A stretch of 64,000 bases of DNA from Sphingobacterium kitahiroshimense (GTDB lineage: Bacteria; Bacteroidota; Bacteroidia; Sphingobacteriales; Sphingobacteriaceae): positions 1,178,001 to 1,242,000 of the forward strand of contig NZ_JAOQNK010000001.1 of assembly GCF_025961315.1 (NCBI RefSeq), in the 5' to 3' direction. A program made the translations under genes and the position numbers. Positions within the stretch are counted from its first letter, which is position 1. Each line of letters begins with the position of its first letter. Below, in pieces: positions 8,376 through 16,849 of the stretch. Under the pieces are notes generated by a model. It was not told where the DNA came from. It searched no databases and saw nothing but the letters and a program-made list of their open reading frames with translations.

Positions 8376-9026
8376 TTGTCAACAGGCTCTTTGCGAAAGA
8401 ATAAAATTGTAAGTCTTCCATATACACTTGAAAAAAAATCACTTAGTAAAAAGTATAATAACAAATATGTCCAAGACCAAATAGACAAAATTGAAAAACT
8501 TAGTGGATCGACAATTTCAATTAAGAATATAGGTAAAACAAGTTCAGAGTATAAGAAACCTTGTATATGTTGTAAATCTGAATTTTACATTCTTATCACA
8601 AACTACATTTCGATTGACTCTCCATTAACGTGTGGTACATGTAACAAATCTGTCCCAATTTATAAGCTACCAAAATTTTACGACTTTGGTTATATGCCAA
8701 TTTTAAGTTGGGAAACAAACTATCAAGCTTGTGATAGCTTACAAATGAATTGTGAGGTCGGAGAACGTTGGTCTTTAAATCAGATGCAAGAAACAAAATC
8801 ACCATTATCAAAGCAAGGTTTGGATATATGTAAACAAATTGAAGAACAAACGACAATTCCAACATTTTATTATTTATACAATTACAGGAAAAATAGTGGA
8901 GATGATAAAAATAGACTCTGCCCAAATTGTAAGAAAAAATGGACCTTAAAAACACAATTACATAATCTTTATGATTTCAAATGTGATAATTGTAGAATCA
9001 TATCAACAATATCTACAAATACATAA
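8376..9026 (+). CDS. DUF2310 zinc-ribbon protein, probably 5-prime truncated
   Basis: 216 residues matching the DUF2310 family (Zn-ribbon-containing, possibly nucleic-acid-binding). The diagnostic segment is NYQACDSLQMNCEVGERW, followed by LSKQGLDICKQIEEQT and FYYLYNYR. Three cysteine pairs are seen: CICC, CGTC, and the final CPNC ... CDNC ribbon. No ATG is available; the frame opens at a TGA at 8355-8357 and the best start is TTG at 8376. Family members usually have 50 or more extra N-terminal residues, so the beginning was probably lost at the junction with the preceding cassette. Members often occur as single genes in polymorphic-toxin neighbourhoods; its role is unknown. Confidence 0.7.
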   Translation: MSTGSLRKNKIVSLPYTLEKKSLSKKYNNKYVQDQIDKIEKLSGSTISIKNIGKTSSEYKKPCICCKSEFYILITNYISIDSPLTCGTCNKSVPIYKLPKFYDFGYMPILSWETNYQACDSLQMNCEVGERWSLNQMQETKSPLSKQGLDICKQIEEQTTIPTFYYLYNYRKNSGDDKNRLCPNCKKKWTLKTQLHNLYDFKCDNCRIISTISTNT

Positions 9027-9131
9027 ATAATCCAGGACATGCTCTTCATAAACTGTATAATACTAGTTCATTGACAGCTAAAATGTATCAATCAGACCGG
9101 ACAACTAATCATTTTGATGTTACTTTTTTAA

Positions 9132-9196
9132 CGTTTTTGTAACACGTCAATAAAATACGTTAAATTTCATGCGTTTTTATAACACGTCAATACAAT
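9132..9196. repeat. Direct repeat pair with 40-bp period
   Basis: The 25-bp unit beginning cgttttt and containing aacacgtcaata occurs at 9132-9156 and again at 9172-9196 with two changes. It lies upstream of the secreted protein gene at 9333 and could be a pair of regulator sites or a remnant of slipped duplication. Confidence 0.5.
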
Positions 9197-9332
9197 TTAT
9201 AATCTCAATTATGAATAATCTCTTTATTATTGATTTCTAAATTATTGTATTAAAAAATAGGATGAGGACATTAATTTCATTATCTTAATAAATGAAATAT
9301 AATATTATAGACTTATAATAGCTTTGCTACAT

Positions 9333-10301
9333 ATGATATTGACCAATTATACGCCTTTTCTTAAAAACTTATTAAAATACATTTCAATATTACTTTTTTG
9401 GGGTTGTCCTTTACTCTGTTTTTCTCAATATAAACTTAAGGATACCACGAAATTTGTAACAAATAATTTGCCGGCTTATGTATACAGGTTGGACCAGTAT
9501 AAATATAAAAATATACCGATTATTGATAGAAAATCAATTGTAAGTACTCTGTTGCGAGAATATTACATTGATGAATTGGTCTCAGGAAATGAGACCTTAA
9601 GTAAGGATCGCTATTATGCATTGAGCCACCATCTTTCAGCCAAAACATTTAATTCGCTAAACAATCGCGATAGATTTAACTACTGTATGATGACACAAGA
9701 ATACTATATGCAAAATTGTGGAAGTCTTGGTCGATTTAAATCAACAGGAATATACGGTGCTTTTTATCGATCAGATTTACCTTTAGAGTATTGGAGCGAT
9801 AGACAATTACAATTTTTACATAAGAATAGAAAAGAAATCATTGGTTACGTGGATCAAATGTGGTCCGATTTAAAATTTATTGGTGATAACACAAAAGATC
9901 TATTGGTAGAATTGATCATGTGGGAGGAGATCCCCAAAATATTGCAACAAATAGAATTATCTCCTCAAGATAATAGCTTATACTCAGTATTAGTTCAGAT
10001 TATGATGCGTGCAAAATTCACGATATTTGAAGCTTCAAAAATATATGAACAACTGTATGGCCCTGAGTCTTATATTGCTAGTCAGATCGCAGGTACAGAG
10101 GAAAACAGGACAGCAATAGTTGACATGGCAAAAAAATGTTATGCTGAATTGGATGTGATCCCAAATTATAATGTCCCGGTATATGTTAGGCAGTCAAGAC
10201 CATCTTACTCCTCTGACGGGCTTAAGGAGGAATTGGTTACAAGAAAAAAGGATTGGCCACTAAAAAAAGTACAAACTCCTATATTTAAAATTAAATTATA
10301 A
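9333..10301 (+). CDS. Secreted protein of unknown function
   Basis: 322 residues from the ATG at 9333; a TTG three codons earlier is less likely. An N-terminal hydrophobic stretch (ISILLFWGCPLLCFSQ) looks like a signal peptide, cleaved after CFSQ or lipid-modified at Cys. The mature part is mainly helical (HHLSAKTFNSLNNRDRFNYC, EEIPKILQQIELSP) with a basic C-terminus. No known domain was recognised. It is a cargo gene between NTF2-like copies N1 and N2. Confidence 0.65.
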   Translation: MILTNYTPFLKNLLKYISILLFWGCPLLCFSQYKLKDTTKFVTNNLPAYVYRLDQYKYKNIPIIDRKSIVSTLLREYYIDELVSGNETLSKDRYYALSHHLSAKTFNSLNNRDRFNYCMMTQEYYMQNCGSLGRFKSTGIYGAFYRSDLPLEYWSDRQLQFLHKNRKEIIGYVDQMWSDLKFIGDNTKDLLVELIMWEEIPKILQQIELSPQDNSLYSVLVQIMMRAKFTIFEASKIYEQLYGPESYIASQIAGTEENRTAIVDMAKKCYAELDVIPNYNVPVYVRQSRPSYSSDGLKEELVTRKKDWPLKKVQTPIFKIKL

Positions 10302-10343
10302 CTTATTGAAATCACTCTTTATATCAAAAACAGATACTCTAAA

Positions 10344-10367
10344 AAGCCACATCTCACGAGGTGGCTT
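10344..10367. terminator. Terminator between convergent cargo gene and NTF2-like copy N2
   Basis: A 7-bp stem AAGCCAC / GTGGCTT with a 10-nt loop, flanked by A and T runs. It ends the minus-strand N2 transcript and may also serve the plus-strand secreted gene. Confidence 0.6.
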
Positions 10368-10393
10368 CTAGTTAATATATGGATTAAACTTGA

Positions 10394-10843
10394 TTACTTA
10401 TAAGAATTGATCGATTGAGATACTTTCCAATTACCGCCGTCATTGACTAAAGTCACAAGATCTGTTTTGGTAAAACCTTCAAACTGCATCGTTACTTTGG
10501 CGATCATATAGTCTGCTGACTCCTGTACGATGGTAGTTCTGGTTTTACAGTTTAATTGCTCTCCTTTTTGTTTTTTCAAGAAGGAGATAACTTCCGAACG
10601 GCTATTGGTTTTATCTTCTGATGCCTGAACTTTTTGACTGAAGTCTGCTGTAAACAATTGCTCTACTCCTGCCGATTGTCCTTCTGTCATAACCGCAACG
10701 TAATGGTCAATGGCCAAATCTGCTGTGGATACGTTAACTACTGCTTTTTTAGGGTTTGATACCTCTGGTTTGCCTGCTGCCATAGTGAATGTTGATACTG
10801 CGATCAAGGCTGCTGCTGCGAATGTTTTTGCTAAAGTTTTCAT
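10394..10843 (-). CDS. Secreted NTF2/lumazine-binding-like protein, copy N2
   Basis: 149 residues, nearly identical to N1 (6823-7272), with the same signal peptide and the same ending KVSQSINSYK. The few changes (for example SELK to SEDK, STTI to RTTI) are typical of recently diverged paralogues. Unlike N1 and N4, it is not followed by a nuclease gene; the secreted protein gene at 9333 faces it tail to tail. Confidence 0.85.
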   Translation of the reverse strand: MKTLAKTFAAAALIAVSTFTMAAGKPEVSNPKKAVVNVSTADLAIDHYVAVMTEGQSAGVEQLFTADFSQKVQASEDKTNSRSEVISFLKKQKGEQLNCKTRTTIVQESADYMIAKVTMQFEGFTKTDLVTLVNDGGNWKVSQSINSYK

Positions 10844-10887
10844 AATGTCTTTATGTTATATTGTTAGTTTTATCTTATTTTTTGATT

Positions 10888-10895
10888 CAAAAGTA
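10888..10895 (-). promoter_or_regulatory. Promoter -7 box of copy N2
   Basis: TACTTTTG on the minus strand, in the same position and context as in N1. Confidence 0.55.
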
Positions 10896-10974
10896 GGGTG
10901 TTAATCGTCCCAACCCTATGGCAATTAGACTAAACCAACTAAAAACTCGGTGAATGAAGGAAATAGATACGTGA

Positions 10975-11330
10975 AATTATTTTAAACTTTTTTGAACTAT
11001 TCTATTTGACAGGTGTTCTTATTATACAAAGCGATAACAAACATACTTTCAGCAGGAAAGTGGATAACGATAAATGACGTAGTACAGTAAATAAATCCAA
11101 TTGCTTTAAAACAATCTGGATGACGAAACAAAAAAGAGGAAACGATAAGAAACATAAAAATTACTGTGCAGTTAAACGCCAAGATAAAGGGTCTAATGAG
11201 AATTAGGCCCTTTTGATGTATATGGATTTTCAAGCATTCGCAACTATTTTACATGATAGATATTTGGTTTTTATATGTATCTTAATGCGGTTAACCTATA
11301 TGCTTATAATGTTTAAAGTTAAGATTATCA
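10975..11330. repeat. Conserved 350-bp block, copy A
   Basis: This block recurs at 40505-40860. It contains a minus-strand frame (11233-10997) encoding a hydrophobic stretch (ILAFNCTVIFMFLIVSSFLF), but the differences between copies mostly change amino acids and this copy starts with TTG. On the plus strand the block ends in a terminator-like hairpin near 11187-11213 (aagggtctaat / attaggccctt, then TTTT). A small plus-strand RNA is therefore as likely as a protein. Confidence 0.55.
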
Positions 11331-11623
11331 AAAGACAATAGCTACATATGGCATTTAAATGGTGTTTAAATCACAAATTTTTAAAACTTGATTATACGCA
11401 ATACTAAGAAAAAAGAAATTAAAACAAATTATACTTTTTTTTAGTAGTATTCTTTATTGGGATTTCAATCGCACTTGATAATGATTATTTTCAAAATTGA
11501 ATCACTGGGACTTATATATACGATTTTCCTATATTAACTGTTAATGGTTCCACTGATGATGATTGTACTAACAATGGGGAGTACTTATCCATTGAAAAAT
11601 ACTTTTAATACTATAATATATTT
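11331..11623. other. AT-rich gap with no clear gene
   Basis: Several short frames without start sites or family features. Probably the leader of the secreted protein gene at 11624. Confidence 0.4.
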
Positions 11624-12184
11624 ATGAAATTAATTTTACTTATCATCTCCCTTTTTACGCACAACATTTTGCGATCACAAATCAATACCAAAATTGAAGA
11701 TATTGGAAAAAGAACCACCGAATTTTTAATACAAAGAGGAAAAATCGAAGATTTCAAGTATGCGCTTAAACTTAAAAGTCTGTTTCCAAAAGAAGATTTT
11801 TCTAGTTTTAAAGATAGTCCTGCTGAATTTGTCTTAGGAATGCTACAAGGTTCGGAATTGGAATTACCCGTTGCTTGGAATGAACTAAAAGTTAAAGCCA
11901 ATAAACTGAACATTGATACGAACTCTTCCTATCACGAAACATATTTTGATAAAAAAGGTAGCGACAACTACGTGGTGACTTGTGTAATAAAATCACCTTC
12001 AGACTATTTTACATTCAGTTTTAATCTTCTACAGTGGGAAAAAGATATTTATATATCACGATTTTATAAAGACGTAAGGAGATACAAATCTATTAAAGAA
12101 GTTAAAACTAATCTTTCTAGCATTGTCGATGATGAAATCGAAAAAGAGATACAAGAAATGGAAAAGGAGAATTATCTAGAATAA
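11624..12184 (+). CDS. Small secreted protein of unknown function
   Basis: 186 residues with a signal peptide (MKLILLIISLFTHNILRSQ). The mature part has a helical start, a beta-rich middle (YVVTCVIKSPSDYFTFSFNLL) and an acidic C-terminal helix (DDEIEKEIQEMEKENYLE). No family was recognised. It is a cargo gene placed between N2 and YbjQ scar Y3, with the constant genes pointing the other way. Confidence 0.65.
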   Translation: MKLILLIISLFTHNILRSQINTKIEDIGKRTTEFLIQRGKIEDFKYALKLKSLFPKEDFSSFKDSPAEFVLGMLQGSELELPVAWNELKVKANKLNIDTNSSYHETYFDKKGSDNYVVTCVIKSPSDYFTFSFNLLQWEKDIYISRFYKDVRRYKSIKEVKTNLSSIVDDEIEKEIQEMEKENYLE

Positions 12185-12216
12185 GGGTGACTTAAAGTAG
12201 TCAATATAGCTACTGG

Positions 12217-12345
12217 AATTTGTTTTCATAATTGCGTGAGCGCCCACCGAAAAATCCCGAAGAGATCTGCGAAGCAAACAAGACGAAGCTCGCTCCTGAT
12301 CGCACTCAAAGCATTGACTCCAATAACAGCTGGTGCTGAAAAGAG
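12217..12345 (-). pseudogene. YbjQ fragment Y3
   Basis: About 130 bp matching the 5-prime part of the YbjQ copies (the stretch encoding SATAVIGANALS to GFFGGRSRNYEN), with the start codon and the rest missing. It keeps the LFASQI insert seen in Y2. It lies between the module terminator and the cargo gene at 11624. Confidence 0.65.
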
Positions 12346-12409
12346 ATTTTTGTGGTGATCGGTTTGATTAAAAAAATACGTAAAGCCGTAAGGAGGATAT
12401 AAAACAAAT

Positions 12410-12435
12410 AAAGCCATTCTTGACAGAATGGCTTT
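12410..12435. terminator. Module terminator, copy 3
   Basis: Same 11-bp stem and TGAC loop as at 2037, downstream of nuclease R2. Confidence 0.75.
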
Positions 12436-12464
12436 ATTTGTTTATTTTATAAGATCTATTTGAT

Positions 12465-13367
12465 TTATTTCAGCTTTTCAATCTCGTCGATGGTAAGGCC
12501 TGTAGCTTTGGCAATCTGTTGAGTAGACAAACCCATCTCTTTCAAATTCAAAGCTGTCTCAATGGCTTTTTTGTGTTCGCCTTGGGCAATACCTTCTTTT
12601 AAACCTTCTTTTAAACCTCGATCATGTCCAATACGCTGAGCAGTAGAATAGGTATTCTCTGCATCGCGCTTATGTTTTAAACTTGCTTCGTATGCCATCT
12701 TATCCTCCGGTGTTAATTTTGCGACTTCGCCTATGTCAAAGATAAGACCAAATACCCGCTTATCCAAAAAATCCGGTATTTTATCAAGTTTGCTCATGTT
12801 TTTCAATAGATATAGCCACATATCCATATCTGTCTTTATATCAGCCTCATTCTTATTAAAATTTGGTAATACTAAGAGCTTGTAACCAAGCTTTTCATAA
12901 AAAACAAGATTACTCTGCTTATCGCAAAGGGCAACATCGTAAAAATACTTACCGCGTTCAGTTTCTCCTAACTCAAACTCTAAGATACCGATAAAATATA
13001 CTTCGGGAAGTTCGTATGTATTTCCCTTATAGCCCTTGGGTATAAGTTTATTGATAAGCCTGGATGTATAAAAAACGGTCCGGTCTTTAAAAAAATCTTG
13101 ATAAAGCTGTTGCATCTCTATAATGAAATGCTCACCATCAATACCGGTACAATAGAGATCGAAAATGACCTTCCGATCATTTTCAACATCGCCCCCCTGC
13201 TCCACTGGCCGATAATGAAGATCTTGAATAACTTTCTCTCCCTCAAAGAGTCCATTTAAAAATCCAATTAAAATAGGCTTATTTTCTTCTCTTCCAAAAT
13301 AAAATTTAAAGCTCCAGTCTCCACTAAAACCAACATACTTGCCCATGTTACTTTTTGTCTTTTTCAT
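12465..13367 (-). CDS. Rpn-family PD-(D/E)XK nuclease R2
   Basis: 300 residues, apparently intact, of the Rpn/PDDEXK_2 (PF12784) family of recombination-promoting nucleases or putative transposases. Probable active-site residues are Asp70 (KVIFDLY) and the Glu84/Gln86 pair (HFIIEMQ). The middle is typical of the family (FYTSRLINKLIPKG, VYFIGILEFELG, NMSKLDKIPDFLDKRVFG). The tail holds a GLKEGLKEGIAQGEHKKAIE helix and the constant ending GLTIDEIEKLK. The N-terminal 200 residues differ from R1 and clearly from R3, while tail and downstream DNA are almost the same. Substrate and biological role are unknown. Confidence 0.85.
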   Translation of the reverse strand: MKKTKSNMGKYVGFSGDWSFKFYFGREENKPILIGFLNGLFEGEKVIQDLHYRPVEQGGDVENDRKVIFDLYCTGIDGEHFIIEMQQLYQDFFKDRTVFYTSRLINKLIPKGYKGNTYELPEVYFIGILEFELGETERGKYFYDVALCDKQSNLVFYEKLGYKLLVLPNFNKNEADIKTDMDMWLYLLKNMSKLDKIPDFLDKRVFGLIFDIGEVAKLTPEDKMAYEASLKHKRDAENTYSTAQRIGHDRGLKEGLKEGIAQGEHKKAIETALNLKEMGLSTQQIAKATGLTIDEIEKLK

Positions 13368-13444
13368 AATAATATGCTTTACTTAAATAATTAATGTTGC
13401 TAAGCAAACATCAGAAAAACTAAAATTATTAGCCGGTTATTAAA

Positions 13445-13476
13445 CGTTTGTTGTCGATAGTAGTCGTTTGTTGTCG
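13445..13476. promoter_or_regulatory. Twin 12-bp repeats upstream of nuclease R2
   Basis: CGTTTGTTGTCG occurs at 13445-13456 and 13465-13476, start-to-start distance 20 bp, about 80 bp before the nuclease start. The same pair with the same spacing lies upstream of R3 (39803, 39823). Two helical turns of spacing suggest a regulator binding in tandem. Confidence 0.5.
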
Positions 13477-13534
13477 GCTAGCTGGCAACAAAAGCATCAA
13501 TTTGTTAACCTAGTCTTGCTTTCCGGACACAAAA

Positions 13535-13560
13535 AAAGCCACATCTTATGACATGGCTTT
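13535..13560 (-). terminator. Terminator after NTF2-like copy N3
   Basis: Stem AAAGCCA / TGGCTTT with a 12-nt loop, in the constant position behind the NTF2-like gene. Confidence 0.55.
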
Positions 13561-13597
13561 AACTAAACATATGTGATTAAACAGTTAATTACTTATA

Positions 13598-14124
13598 CTA
13601 GTTGATCGATTGGGATATTTTCCAGTTACCGCCGTCATTGACTAAAGTCACAAGATCGGTTTTGGTAAAACCTTCAAATTGCATAGTTACTTTGGCTATC
13701 ATATAGTCTGCTGACTCCTGTACGATGTTGGTACTTGTTTTACAGTTTAACTGCTCACCTTTTTGCTTTTTTAAGAAGGAAATAACTTCTGAACGGCTAT
13801 TGGTTTTATCTTCTGATGCCTGAACTTTTTGACTGAAGTCTGCTGTAAACAATTGCTCTACTCCTGCCGATTGTCCTTCTGTCATAACCGCAACGTAATG
13901 ATCAATGGCCAGATCTGCTGTAGATAAATTGACCACTGCTTTTTTAGGGTTTGATACCTCTGCTTTGCCTGCTGCCATAGTGAATGTAGATACTGCTATT
14001 AAGGCTGCTGCTGCGAATGTTTTTGCTAAAGTTTTTTATCTAGATAATTTGTTATTTAAAGGTGATAAGGCTATCATGAGTATAAATTCTGCAACTAATT
14101 ACCAATGTACTCATGATGGTTCAT
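13598..14124 (-). pseudogene. NTF2-like copy N3, interrupted by a small insertion
   Basis: The body of the protein is like N1, but an insertion of about 86 bp separates the ATG (14122-14124) from the rest of the signal peptide and brings in-frame stops. No start remains for the KTLAKTF signal sequence; the first internal ATG would give a leaderless protein starting MAAGKAEVS. A second change (TCG to TAG) removes the last three residues. The gene is therefore very likely inactive as a secreted protein. Confidence 0.8.
14036..14121. mobile_element. 86-bp palindrome-bearing insertion in N3
   Basis: Absent from N1, N2 and N4 but present at the same site in N5 (45878-45963). It begins with the perfect 12-bp palindrome TTATCTAGATAA (14036-14047) and carries a second inverted repeat, ATCATGAGTA at 14073-14082 and TACTCATGAT at 14108-14117. 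No coding capacity. It resembles a small non-autonomous element or a REP-like hairpin unit. Confidence 0.5.
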
Positions 14125-14168
14125 AATGTCTTTATGTTATATTGTTAGTTTTATCTTATTTGTTGATT

Positions 14169-14176
14169 CAAAAGTA
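14169..14176 (-). promoter_or_regulatory. Promoter -7 box of copy N3
   Basis: TACTTTTG on the minus strand, as in the other NTF2-like copies, although the gene behind it is broken. Confidence 0.5.
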
Positions 14177-14311
14177 GGGTGTAAATCGTCCTTACCCTAT
14201 GGCAATTAGACTAAACCAACTAAAAAATCGGTGAATGAGGGAAATAGATAGGTGAAGTTGTGAAGATGGATTCAAAATGCTAAATTCAGCACATAAATTG
14301 TTTTATAAAAT

Positions 14312-14872
14312 ATGATCAATGTTTATAGAGATAAGTTGAAGAGGCATTATGAACAATACTTTGGTATTTCAGGAATTGTGCATAAAATCGATAAGGGACC
14401 AATAAATAAACTTGATCCTGAATTTTTCATATTAGAGTTTCCTCCCAATCAGATTCATAATATGTACACCTATTGTACAGTAGGAATGTCATTAAACAGG
14501 TGGGATGAAAACTTGATTGAGTTATTCATTTATGCCGCTGAAAAGAATTCATTACTTGTCGACCTTCTCTGCTACTGTGCAAGCTACCATCGAAACGATG
14601 CGCCATTGAACTTACATCACACAGTTAATTTAGGACAACCTTGGTTGGGGGAATCGTTATGCGACCATGGCTTTATATCTTTTCCTTATCTGGAAAAACC
14701 TGACTTTGAGCAAATAGATATAGATCATAAAACCATCAAATGCTTTTGGTATATTCCTATAACAAAAGCTGAACGGGATTTTAAAATTGAATTTGGATAT
14801 GATGCTCTAGAGACAATTTTTGAAGGAAAAGAATTAAATTATCTAAGTCCTAAAAGAGCCAGTTTAATTTAA
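14312..14872 (+). CDS. SUFU-family protein, probable immunity protein
   Basis: 186 residues matching the suppressor-of-fused (SUFU) domain family in bacteria: LHHTVNLGQPWLGESLCDHG, then SFPYLEKPDF and FWYIPITKAERDFKIEFGYD. Bacterial single-domain SUFU proteins are an established class of polymorphic-toxin immunity proteins. No toxin gene is beside it, so it would be an orphan immunity gene. It starts about 130 bp after the conserved N3 leader and runs opposite to the constant genes. Confidence 0.75.
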   Translation: MINVYRDKLKRHYEQYFGISGIVHKIDKGPINKLDPEFFILEFPPNQIHNMYTYCTVGMSLNRWDENLIELFIYAAEKNSLLVDLLCYCASYHRNDAPLNLHHTVNLGQPWLGESLCDHGFISFPYLEKPDFEQIDIDHKTIKCFWYIPITKAERDFKIEFGYDALETIFEGKELNYLSPKRASLI

Positions 14873-14917
14873 AAATTAACATTTTTTGATTCAAGATTAT
14901 TGTTCAAAATCTTATTA

Positions 14918-15688
14918 CTATTCTTTCTTTTTGATCACTTCTCCACTTGATGATATTATATTGGTGAATGAATAATCATATACGCGGTGCAGTATTCCCA
15001 TTTTCTTTAATATTTCTTCAGCATCAGTTCTTATGTTTATCCAGCTCGGATGTTCTTCCAAATATTCCCAATCCCATATCTCACTTGGCATTTGATCGAC
15101 CTTAGTTTTGAACGTCAGTAGTTCTTTTTTGTATATGATTGGTATGAGGTTTTTCCTAAATACTGTTTCGAAGCACACGGGTGTATATGCATATTCCAAT
15201 TCCTCATAAAGCTCTGTCATTTGATTGAAAAAGGGAGATGCCATCAGCTCTAGTTCCCTAGATTTATAAGTGAACAGGATAAGCGAATTGACGATATTGG
15301 TATAGTAGAACTTGACGTGCTTGTCATACTCTTCCAATTCAGATTTTGTAAATCCTAATTCATCAACCTCGTCTATTTCATAAATTTCAGATGCTATCAG
15401 GTCAATTTGTTTTCGGCAATAATTTGCGTCTTCATCTAGCCCTATTTCTTTAGCCAGCTGATATAGTTCAACCCACACTTCTTTAGTGAACTGTACGGTT
15501 CCGTTAATACCTAACTCTATCAGACTTTCAATTGTAAGCTCCCACTCCTCCTGATGGTTGTATTCTACAATTTGTTGAAAATATTGCTTATCAGCAAATG
15601 ATTCATTAAGGGAATTAAGCAGTTTTCTTAATCTCTCCTTTATCGAAGGTTTGCTATTCCATCGTTTCAAAAAATCAAATGTACCCAT
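14918..15688 (-). CDS. Cytoplasmic helical protein of unknown function
   Basis: 256 residues, no signal peptide. The N-terminal part (IKERLRKLLNSLNESF, then EEWELTIESLIELGINGTVQF) looks like the small helical domain seen in some immunity proteins. The remainder is helical and acidic with no recognised motif. It is convergent with the SUFU gene and is the last accessory gene before the FecI locus. An immunity role is only a guess from the neighbourhood. Confidence 0.6.
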   Translation of the reverse strand: MGTFDFLKRWNSKPSIKERLRKLLNSLNESFADKQYFQQIVEYNHQEEWELTIESLIELGINGTVQFTKEVWVELYQLAKEIGLDEDANYCRKQIDLIASEIYEIDEVDELGFTKSELEEYDKHVKFYYTNIVNSLILFTYKSRELELMASPFFNQMTELYEELEYAYTPVCFETVFRKNLIPIIYKKELLTFKTKVDQMPSEIWDWEYLEEHPSWINIRTDAEEILKKMGILHRVYDYSFTNIISSSGEVIKKKE

Positions 15689-16156
15689 TTTAAATAGACG
15701 CTTTAATATCCCTTATCAAATATGTTGATTAATGATGAATATTTCAACATTTAATTCACATAAGAATTCCGTTCTTAAATCATAAAACGATTATTTAATA
15801 TAAAACAATAATAAATATTGAAAAACTAACAGTATGCAATAAAAAATTCAGCATATCAGTACAATAAAATTTAAATACAATAATATATTCGAAAGTAAAA
15901 CGCTGTTAAGCTTTCTTCATAAACAAATGTTAACTTCGATTACAAACCAATTGATTATTTACATCATGACAATAATTCTTATTTAAAAAACCAAGAGCAC
16001 CTCTATCCATTCAAATATTTACACGGCTACAGGCTTCATACGCTTTTTTACAATAGAGATAGGAATAAAATTAACAAAAAAGTTGTCACAAGCCATAAAT
16101 ATTACTATAATTGAAAAAAATACAATATTATTTAAACATTTGGAAGCCAAAACCAA
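15689..16156. other. AT-rich intergenic region before fecI-like gene
   Basis: No gene seen. It must hold the promoter of the FecI-type gene; a weak candidate is TTG at about 16082 followed 20 bp later by TATAATTG. Confidence 0.4.
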
Positions 16157-16759
16157 ATGATTCACACTAAAATCATAATGAAAAACGAACATGTATTGCA
16201 TAGTAACGAGAGTTTACTAGAGCGTCTTAAAATGGGCGATCTGGATGCTTTCAACGTTATCTATGAGCGGTACTGGTCCGTTCTAGTGAATGAGTCCTTT
16301 AAACGACTTAATAATATGGCTCTTTGTGAGGAAGTGGTGCAAGATGTATTTATAGATCTTTGGCAGCAGAGAGCGGTGAGAGATATCCAGAATCTTGAAG
16401 CCTATCTGCGTACCTGTATGAAGTTCAAAGTTTTTGAAGTTTACAAAAAAAATAGGAGAACAAAATCAATGCTCGAAGAAAATCTATCGTTAATGAAGGA
16501 ATATGAGATTTCCGAATATGATCAGTATGCTGAAAAAGATTTAAAATCTCTAATACAAGCATGGATTGCCCATCTGCCACAGAAAAGAAAAGAAATTTTT
16601 AAAATGAGGTATCTCGATGAACTTTCTACCAAAGAAATAAGCGAAATCACTGAAAGTTCACAAAATACAATACAAAACCATTTAGGTATCTCCATTGCTA
16701 AACTAAGAAAATTGATCATTCAACATTTTCTAGTTTTTGTACTAACTTTATTATATTGA
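16157..16759 (+). CDS. FecI-type ECF sigma factor
   Basis: 200 residues (193 if the ATG at 16178 is used) with both ECF sigma regions. Region 2 is LLERLKMGDLDAFNVIYERY to EEVVQDVFIDLWQQR; region 4 is HLPQKRKEIFKMRYLDELST with the helix-turn-helix KEISEITESSQNTIQNHLG. It belongs to the Bacteroidota FecI-like family that pairs with a FecR anti-sigma factor. The next gene is such a FecR, followed by a SusC with an STN domain, which together form a cell-surface signalling circuit. It should direct RNA polymerase to its own locus. The hydrophobic tail LVFVLTLLY is unusual. Confidence 0.9.
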   Translation: MIHTKIIMKNEHVLHSNESLLERLKMGDLDAFNVIYERYWSVLVNESFKRLNNMALCEEVVQDVFIDLWQQRAVRDIQNLEAYLRTCMKFKVFEVYKKNRRTKSMLEENLSLMKEYEISEYDQYAEKDLKSLIQAWIAHLPQKRKEIFKMRYLDELSTKEISEITESSQNTIQNHLGISIAKLRKLIIQHFLVFVLTLLY

Positions 16760-16849
16760 TCTCAAGCAAGTTACAAACAAATTACTTTTAGACTAGTACG
16801 ATCTTCCTATTTAAGTACACTGTATATATAAATACTGTACTAATCAAAA

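Noticed and set aside
7139..14126. Plus-strand frames beginning MARSAVDKL or MAKSAVDTL opposite NTF2-like genes
   Set aside because: Antisense shadows of the signal peptide region of the NTF2-like copies, including its conserved leader.
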